DNA from: JAPOPJ01 sp964538885
GTDB lineage: Archaea > Thermoproteota > Nitrososphaeria > Nitrososphaerales > Nitrosopumilaceae
Assembly: GCA_964538885.1 (NCBI GenBank)
Contig: CAZIHR010000056.1
Coordinates: 1 to 17,783, forward strand
DNA: 17,783 nt
Direction of reading: 5' to 3'
Shown here: positions 13,616 to 17,783 of the stretch, piece by piece
Position numbering within the stretch: position 1 is the first letter of the stretch
How the letters are laid out: every line of letters begins with the position of its first letter
Translations under genes and position numbers: made by a program
Notes under the pieces: model-generated
Databases searched by the model: none
What the model saw: only the letters and a program-made list of their open reading frames with translations
What the model was told of the DNA's origin: nothing

Positions 13616-15725
13616 AGACAGGATCAGAATAGGTATTGATGTAGGGGGGACATTCACTAAAGCGGTTGCTATCAATGTACGCACTGGAGAAATACTTTCA
13701 AAATCAACCGTACCGACAACTCATAGTGCAAAGAGAGGTGTCTCAGAAGGAATACTTTGTGCCCTGTGTAATGTGATTGACGAATCAAATATTGATGCAA
13801 ATAAAATTGAGCTTATATCGCATAGTACCACTCAGGCCATCAATGCACTGCTTGAATCAGATACGGTTACAGTAGGTATTATAGCTATGGGTGTGGGGCC
13901 AGAAAAAAAGGATGTAATACGCAGAACGAATCTACATGATACAAAAATTAACTCTGGCCAAGATATCAAGACTTGTCACACTTTTCTGGATACATCTCAT
14001 CTAATTACAGAGTCTGAGGTCAGGAATGCAATAAGGCAGCTGCGCGAGCAGGGCGCAAGAGCCGTGGTTGCTACCGAATCATTTGGGGTAGATGATCCCT
14101 CCAATGAAGAATTTGTGATGGAGAATGCGTCAAATTTAGATATGCCGTCCACCTCGTCTCATGAGATTTCTGGCACATATGGTCTGGAGATACGGACACT
14201 AACCGCTGCAATCAATGCCAGTGTGCTGCCAAAGACGTTCCAGGTGGCCAAATTTGTAGAAGATGCAATACGTGGCTCGCAGATAAACGCCCCACTGATG
14301 ATAATGAAGGGTGATGGAGGTGTGACTACTATGGATACATTCAAGACCAAGCCCATACTTACCATACTGTCTGGTCCTGCTGCAAGCGTGGCTGGTGCTC
14401 TACTCTACCTGAGAGTGACAAATGGAATATTTGTGGAAGTGGGAGGTACAAGTACTAATATATGTATAATAAAAAATGGCAGGCCTGAATTCAGATATGT
14501 CACAATAAAGGATCATCCAACATGTATTCGTTCCATGGATGTGAGAGTGCTCGGTGTGGCTGGTGGCAGCATGATAAGAATGCGTGATAGAAGGGTCTGG
14601 AAGGTTGGACCACGTAGTGCACATATTGCAGGTTTAAAGTATGCTTGCTTTGCAGATCCTGAAATTCTTAAGACGGGCAAGATGATATTGATAAAGCCGC
14701 ATGGGACTGATACAGACGAGTATGTGGCAATACAGTGTGGAGACGATATTTATGCAATTACATGTACATGTGCCGCAAACGCGCTTAAGCTCATCGAAAA
14801 AGGAGATTACTCGTTTGCAAATGTCCAGTCTGCAAAATTAGCTTTGGGAATTTTGGCAAAGGAAGCCGGTATGACTTCTTTTGCAGAAGCTGCCCAGTCT
14901 ATACTACACACTGCATCTTTTGATATAATGAAGACTATAAGCAAAATAATTCAAGAGTTCAAACTTGATACAAATTCGGTACATGTGATTGGTGGCGGTG
15001 GCGGCGCATCTGTCTTGGTACCATTTGTGGCAAAAGAGCTACAGCTGCAATACAGCAAGGCAGAGCACGCAGAAGTGATTTCATCCATAGGTGTAGCATC
15101 GGCTATGCTACAAGAAGAAATGGAGCAATTTGTGTCATCACCTACTCCTGATCAAATCAGTGTGGCGCACAAGAAAATTCATACCGTATTGGTCAACAAA
15201 GGGGCCACACCTGAATCAATAGTTATTGATAGTCAGTACATTCCTGAAAAATCCATTCTGAGAGTGACTGCATCTGGCAATATGGAGCTTGACAGTACTG
15301 AAACATCAAAGAGTGTGTTTGCCATGGATGAATTAAAACACAGAGCAGTTGAGATCCTTCATATTCCAGAGGATGCTGTCAATATGGTGTTTGAATCAAA
15401 TCATTATGTGGTGTTTGCAGGAAGCGTTGCAGAAAAACGATTGTTTGGTAAGAAGAACCGTAACCCTACTGTAATTTTAGATAGATTCGGCAGAATGAAG
15501 AACAATCTTAAAAACGGAATTGTATTTCAGGGTGAAAAAAATTCAATACTTGGGAATTTAAGAAATTATTTTGACAAACATGACGGCATTGCTCCGCAGA
15601 TATATCTGGTCAACGATCTCAAGCTTGTGGATTATTCTGGTCTTGTCTCATCTTCTCACATACTGAATGCCGTAAAGCAAGAGCTTGATGAGAACGAACG
15701 TGTTACCATCCTTATTGAAGCATGA
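13605..15725 (+). CDS. hydantoinase/oxoprolinase subunit A-type ASKHA protein
   Basis: A 706-residue HyuA-family protein. The ASKHA phosphate loop IGIDVGGTFTKAV (8-21), a second phosphate region GIFVEVGGTSTN (274-285), GPAASVAGALL (258-268) and the adenosine loop VIGGGGGASVLVPFVAKEL (461-479) are all present, so ATP binding is likely. HyuA proteins activate cyclic amides or ketones with ATP, normally together with a HyuB partner; no HyuB is in the window. The C-terminal part (about 510-706) is not one I recognise. It starts at ATG 13605 inside the FTR1 gene (11-nt overlap) and is probably translated in coupling with it, an unexpected partner. Substrate unknown. Confidence 0.8.
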   Translation: MENEDRIRIGIDVGGTFTKAVAINVRTGEILSKSTVPTTHSAKRGVSEGILCALCNVIDESNIDANKIELISHSTTQAINALLESDTVTVGIIAMGVGPEKKDVIRRTNLHDTKINSGQDIKTCHTFLDTSHLITESEVRNAIRQLREQGARAVVATESFGVDDPSNEEFVMENASNLDMPSTSSHEISGTYGLEIRTLTAAINASVLPKTFQVAKFVEDAIRGSQINAPLMIMKGDGGVTTMDTFKTKPILTILSGPAASVAGALLYLRVTNGIFVEVGGTSTNICIIKNGRPEFRYVTIKDHPTCIRSMDVRVLGVAGGSMIRMRDRRVWKVGPRSAHIAGLKYACFADPEILKTGKMILIKPHGTDTDEYVAIQCGDDIYAITCTCAANALKLIEKGDYSFANVQSAKLALGILAKEAGMTSFAEAAQSILHTASFDIMKTISKIIQEFKLDTNSVHVIGGGGGASVLVPFVAKELQLQYSKAEHAEVISSIGVASAMLQEEMEQFVSSPTPDQISVAHKKIHTVLVNKGATPESIVIDSQYIPEKSILRVTASGNMELDSTETSKSVFAMDELKHRAVEILHIPEDAVNMVFESNHYVVFAGSVAEKRLFGKKNRNPTVILDRFGRMKNNLKNGIVFQGEKNSILGNLRNYFDKHDGIAPQIYLVNDLKLVDYSGLVSSSHILNAVKQELDENERVTILIEA

Positions 15726-15791
15726 TTTACTTGCAGGCTTGTTAATTACGCGGCAATGATACACTGATCGGTCATTTTGAATGAGGGTATT

Positions 15792-15811
15792 TGGCATGTA
15801 TTGATGTGCCA
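15792..15811 (+). terminator. small hairpin after hyuA
   Basis: tggcat (15792-15797) pairs with gtgcca (15806-15811), a 6-bp stem including one T-G pair and an 8-nt loop, in the 154-nt gap between hyuA and fen. No clear T run follows. Termination is a guess from position; the rest of the gap holds only the fen promoter-like element. Confidence 0.2.
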
Positions 15812-15850
15812 GTAAATTATGTGATAGTATCAAAATTGAAAAGCAAACCC

Positions 15851-15860
15851 AAAATAATAC
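15851..15860 (+). promoter_or_regulatory. probable TATA box for fen, leaderless start
   Basis: aaaataatac is centred 25 nt upstream of the ATG at 15880, the distance expected for a transcript that begins at its start codon. Confidence 0.35.
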
Positions 15861-15879
15861 AAAAAAATTCACCCATATA

Positions 15880-16902
15880 ATGGGGCTGAATATTAAGCAA
15901 CTTGTTGTCAGGGAGAGTACAAAATTAGAGTCTTTTGCATCCAGAGTAGTTGCAATTGATGCTTACAATGCCATTTACCAATTTTTATCAATAATTAGAG
16001 GACCAGATGGATTGCCATTATCTGATTCAAATGGTAGAATTACAAGTCATCTTAGCGGACTATTATATCGCAACATCAACTTTCTCTCCATAGGAATCAA
16101 GCCTGTTTACATCTTTGATGGCAAGCCACCGTCACTCAAAGCGGCAGAGATTGAGAGAAGAAAGCGGATCAAAAAGGATGCAACTGCCAAATATGAACGT
16201 GCCATAGCTGCCGGAAATATGGACGATGCTAAAAAATTTGCACAACAGACTACCAGTATGAAAGATTCAATGGTACCAGATGCTAAAATATTACTTGAAT
16301 GTTTTGGGATACCATATGTTGACGCGCCATCTGAAGGAGAGGCAACTGCTGCACACTTGAATGCCACAGGACATGCATTTGCATCAGCAAGTCAAGATTA
16401 TGACTCTGTTTTGTTTGGAGCAAAAAGACTTGTACGAAACTTTACAAATAGTGGACGAAGAAAAGTTCCAAATAAGAATATGTACATTGAGGTAGAGCCA
16501 GAAGTAATTGATTCTCACAAGACACTAGCTGCATTGGGATTGTCAAGAGAGCAGTTGGTGGATGTTGGAATACTGATTGGTACAGATTTTAATCCAACTG
16601 GCTTTGAGCGAGTGGGACCAAAAACTGCATTGAAACTCATAAAACAATATTCAAGACTTGAGGATATTCCTCAAATACAGGATCAGCTTACAGATGTTGA
16701 TTATACACAGATCAGAGAGATCTTTTTAAAACCTCAAGTGGCAGACGTTGACTCGATACAGTTTAGCAGTGTGGATTATGCTGGGATAACAGATTATCTG
16801 GTGGGACAACGAAGCTTCTCTGAAGATAGGGTGGCATCATCTCTGAATCGACTAAAAAAAGCTCTAGATAAAAAAAGTCAGAACTTGGACAAGTGGTTTT
16901 AG
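15880..16902 (+). CDS. fen: flap endonuclease FEN-1
   Basis: Structure-specific 5' flap endonuclease that trims Okazaki-fragment flaps and works in long-patch base repair with PCNA. The 340-residue product has the family length and starts MGLNIKQLV. Acidic metal ligands are at Asp27 (IDAYNAIYQF), Asp80 (IFDGKPP), Glu152 and Glu154 (SEGEATAAH), Asp173 and Asp175 (SQDYDSVLF) and Asp236 (IGTDFNPTGFERVGPKTA), the last followed by a helix-hairpin-helix region. The C-terminus ends in a PCNA-binding peptide, SQNLDKWF, in which the usual Gln at the first position is Ser. The stop lies 3 nt from the stop of the convergent thiol oxidoreductase gene. Confidence 0.95.
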   Translation: MGLNIKQLVVRESTKLESFASRVVAIDAYNAIYQFLSIIRGPDGLPLSDSNGRITSHLSGLLYRNINFLSIGIKPVYIFDGKPPSLKAAEIERRKRIKKDATAKYERAIAAGNMDDAKKFAQQTTSMKDSMVPDAKILLECFGIPYVDAPSEGEATAAHLNATGHAFASASQDYDSVLFGAKRLVRNFTNSGRRKVPNKNMYIEVEPEVIDSHKTLAALGLSREQLVDVGILIGTDFNPTGFERVGPKTALKLIKQYSRLEDIPQIQDQLTDVDYTQIREIFLKPQVADVDSIQFSSVDYAGITDYLVGQRSFSEDRVASSLNRLKKALDKKSQNLDKWF

Positions 16903-16905
16903 TGA

Positions 16906-17783
16906 TTAGCCTAAGCTGGCTTCTATTGCCCTTTGAAATACCTCAAATGGTTGAGCGCCTGACAGATACATGTATCCGTTTTCATCATTTCCAATAAAGA
17001 ATGCAGGAGTGCCACGTACACCATACTTGATACCATCTTGGTGGTCCCCTTGTATCTCTTGCACAACTGCAATAGACTCTAAACATGATACAAAGTCAGT
17101 CATGTCTAATCCTACTTCATCTGCATATTGGGTAAGCTCTACTATGATTGTCTCAGTTGGCAGGGCTTTCCATTCTGTTTGTTTATCAAATAAGATGTCA
17201 TGATATGACCAAAATTTTCCCTGATTGTCTGCACACTCTGATGCAATGTGGGCAGGAATTGCATTTTTGTGGTTTTGCAGAGGGAAATCACGATATACGA
17301 AATTTACCATGCCTGTATCGATGTACTGTTCTTCAATTAAGGGAAGAGTCTGTTTGTAAAATCTAGCACAAAACGGACACTCAAAGTCTGAAAATTCAAT
17401 TATTGTAAGCTTTGCATTAGGATTGCCTTTCATTGGATCATCATCAATTGATATGTGTATCGGTGGAGGACCTGCCTGCCTATCATCAACAACTGGAACT
17501 TGAATCTTGGAATCAATCTCAGATAGAATCGTATTCATTTGTTCATCTGAGATGCCATCCTGTTCAGTAAACATACCTGTTGAATATCCTGCAAAAAAGG
17601 CAGCCACAGCTATTGCAACTACCAGTCCTTTTACCAATGTACCTGTATTTTTTGTGGGAGGTACGGTTGCAGTATCTGTCTCCAAATTTACTACATCTTC
17701 AGTTGCAGTATCTGTCTCCAAATTTACTACATCTTCAGTTGCAGTATCTGTCTCCAAATTTACTACATCTTCAGTTGCAGTAT
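16906..17783 (-). CDS. membrane-anchored DsbA-like thiol oxidoreductase, 5' end beyond window
   Basis: Thioredoxin-fold (DsbA/BdbD-like, Thioredoxin_4) protein facing outside the membrane, probably forming or isomerising disulfides in exported proteins. The visible frame covers 291 complete codons and is still open at the right edge, so the true start is unseen; a TTG at 17757 falls inside a repeat and is not convincing. Counting from that TTG: acidic repeat tail 1-30, membrane segment about 41-60 (LVKGLVVAIAVAAFFAGY), linker, then the catalytic domain with CPFC at 127-130 and the cis-Pro loop GVRGTPAFFIG (246-256). Cys175 and Cys225 form a likely second disulfide. The N-terminal tail, predicted cytoplasmic, repeats LETDTATEDVVN. 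Confidence 0.88.
   Translation of the reverse strand, partial: TATEDVVNLETDTATEDVVNLETDTATEDVVNLETDTATVPPTKNTGTLVKGLVVAIAVAAFFAGYSTGMFTEQDGISDEQMNTILSEIDSKIQVPVVDDRQAGPPPIHISIDDDPMKGNPNAKLTIIEFSDFECPFCARFYKQTLPLIEEQYIDTGMVNFVYRDFPLQNHKNAIPAHIASECADNQGKFWSYHDILFDKQTEWKALPTETIIVELTQYADEVGLDMTDFVSCLESIAVVQEIQGDHQDGIKYGVRGTPAFFIGNDENGYMYLSGAQPFEVFQRAIEASLG
17666..17783 (-). repeat. perfect 36-bp tandem repeat in the DsbA-like gene, runs off window
   Basis: Three identical 36-bp units (17666-17701, 17702-17737, 17738-17773) and the first 10 bp of a fourth (17774-17783). Each unit codes for 12 residues, LETDTATEDVVN, and keeps the frame. No spacers separate the units, so it is not CRISPR. Identity at every third position implies recent expansion or ongoing slippage; total copy number cannot be seen. 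Confidence 0.97.

Noticed and set aside
15726..15879. Possible tRNA or small RNA between hyuA and fen
   Set aside because: No T-loop consensus or cloverleaf pairing was found; only a 6-bp hairpin and promoter-like sequence are visible.
17666..17783. 36-bp repeats as a CRISPR array
   Set aside because: The units are directly adjacent without spacers, are in frame, and code for a regular 12-residue peptide in a gene with clear DsbA-like features.

Overview
The window reads as a piece of chromosome from a thaumarchaeon (Nitrososphaerota), probably a marine or soil ammonia-oxidiser-type lineage of moderately low GC. The evidence is an archaeal FEN-1 nuclease, several start codons lying about 25 nt downstream of TATA-like boxes (leaderless or near-leaderless transcripts), frequent TTG/GTG starts, and a gene mix typical of that group (small PurL with separate PurS and PurQ, an FTR1 permease with a long extracytoplasmic N-domain, DUF3179, membrane-anchored DsbA-like protein). 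This assignment comes from recognising protein families; no database was searched.

Layout. At 2-130 is the tail of an unrecognised gene running in from the left. From 131 to about 540 there is no convincing gene, but there is a strong stem-loop followed by a T run at 419-472. From 540 to 5274 is a purine block on the + strand: purS, then purQ-purL-purF as an overlapping unit. PurS, PurQ and PurL form FGAM synthase (step 4 of IMP synthesis); PurF makes phosphoribosylamine (step 1). A small membrane-anchored protein (5344-5730, - strand) converges on purF.

From about 5794 to 11304 is a probable metal-handling region. A NikR-like ribbon-helix-helix regulator (6147-6548, -) lies divergent to a three-gene ABC importer of the zinc/manganese type (6746-9662, +: binding protein, ATPase, permease). 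Behind the regulator is a 50-residue His/Cys-rich candidate gene. After the importer come a DUF3179 lipid-facing protein with a CPLC motif and an overlapping four-helix membrane protein with a GCCGWW motif. From 11399 to 15725 an FTR1-type iron permease with a duplicated N-terminal domain overlaps a stand-alone hydantoinase/oxoprolinase A-type ASKHA protein.

The right end holds fen (15880-16902, +) and, converging on it with only 3 nt between stop codons, a DsbA-like thiol oxidoreductase (-) whose N-terminal cytoplasmic tail is encoded by perfect 36-bp tandem repeats that run off the window edge.

Most interesting: the zinc-binding protein carries an insert of about 115 residues made of two related helical His/acid modules; the regulator-importer intergenic region has an inverted repeat around the TATA box; the His/Cys microprotein; and the FTR1-HyuA coupling. 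I see no CRISPR array, insertion sequence, tRNA or rRNA.
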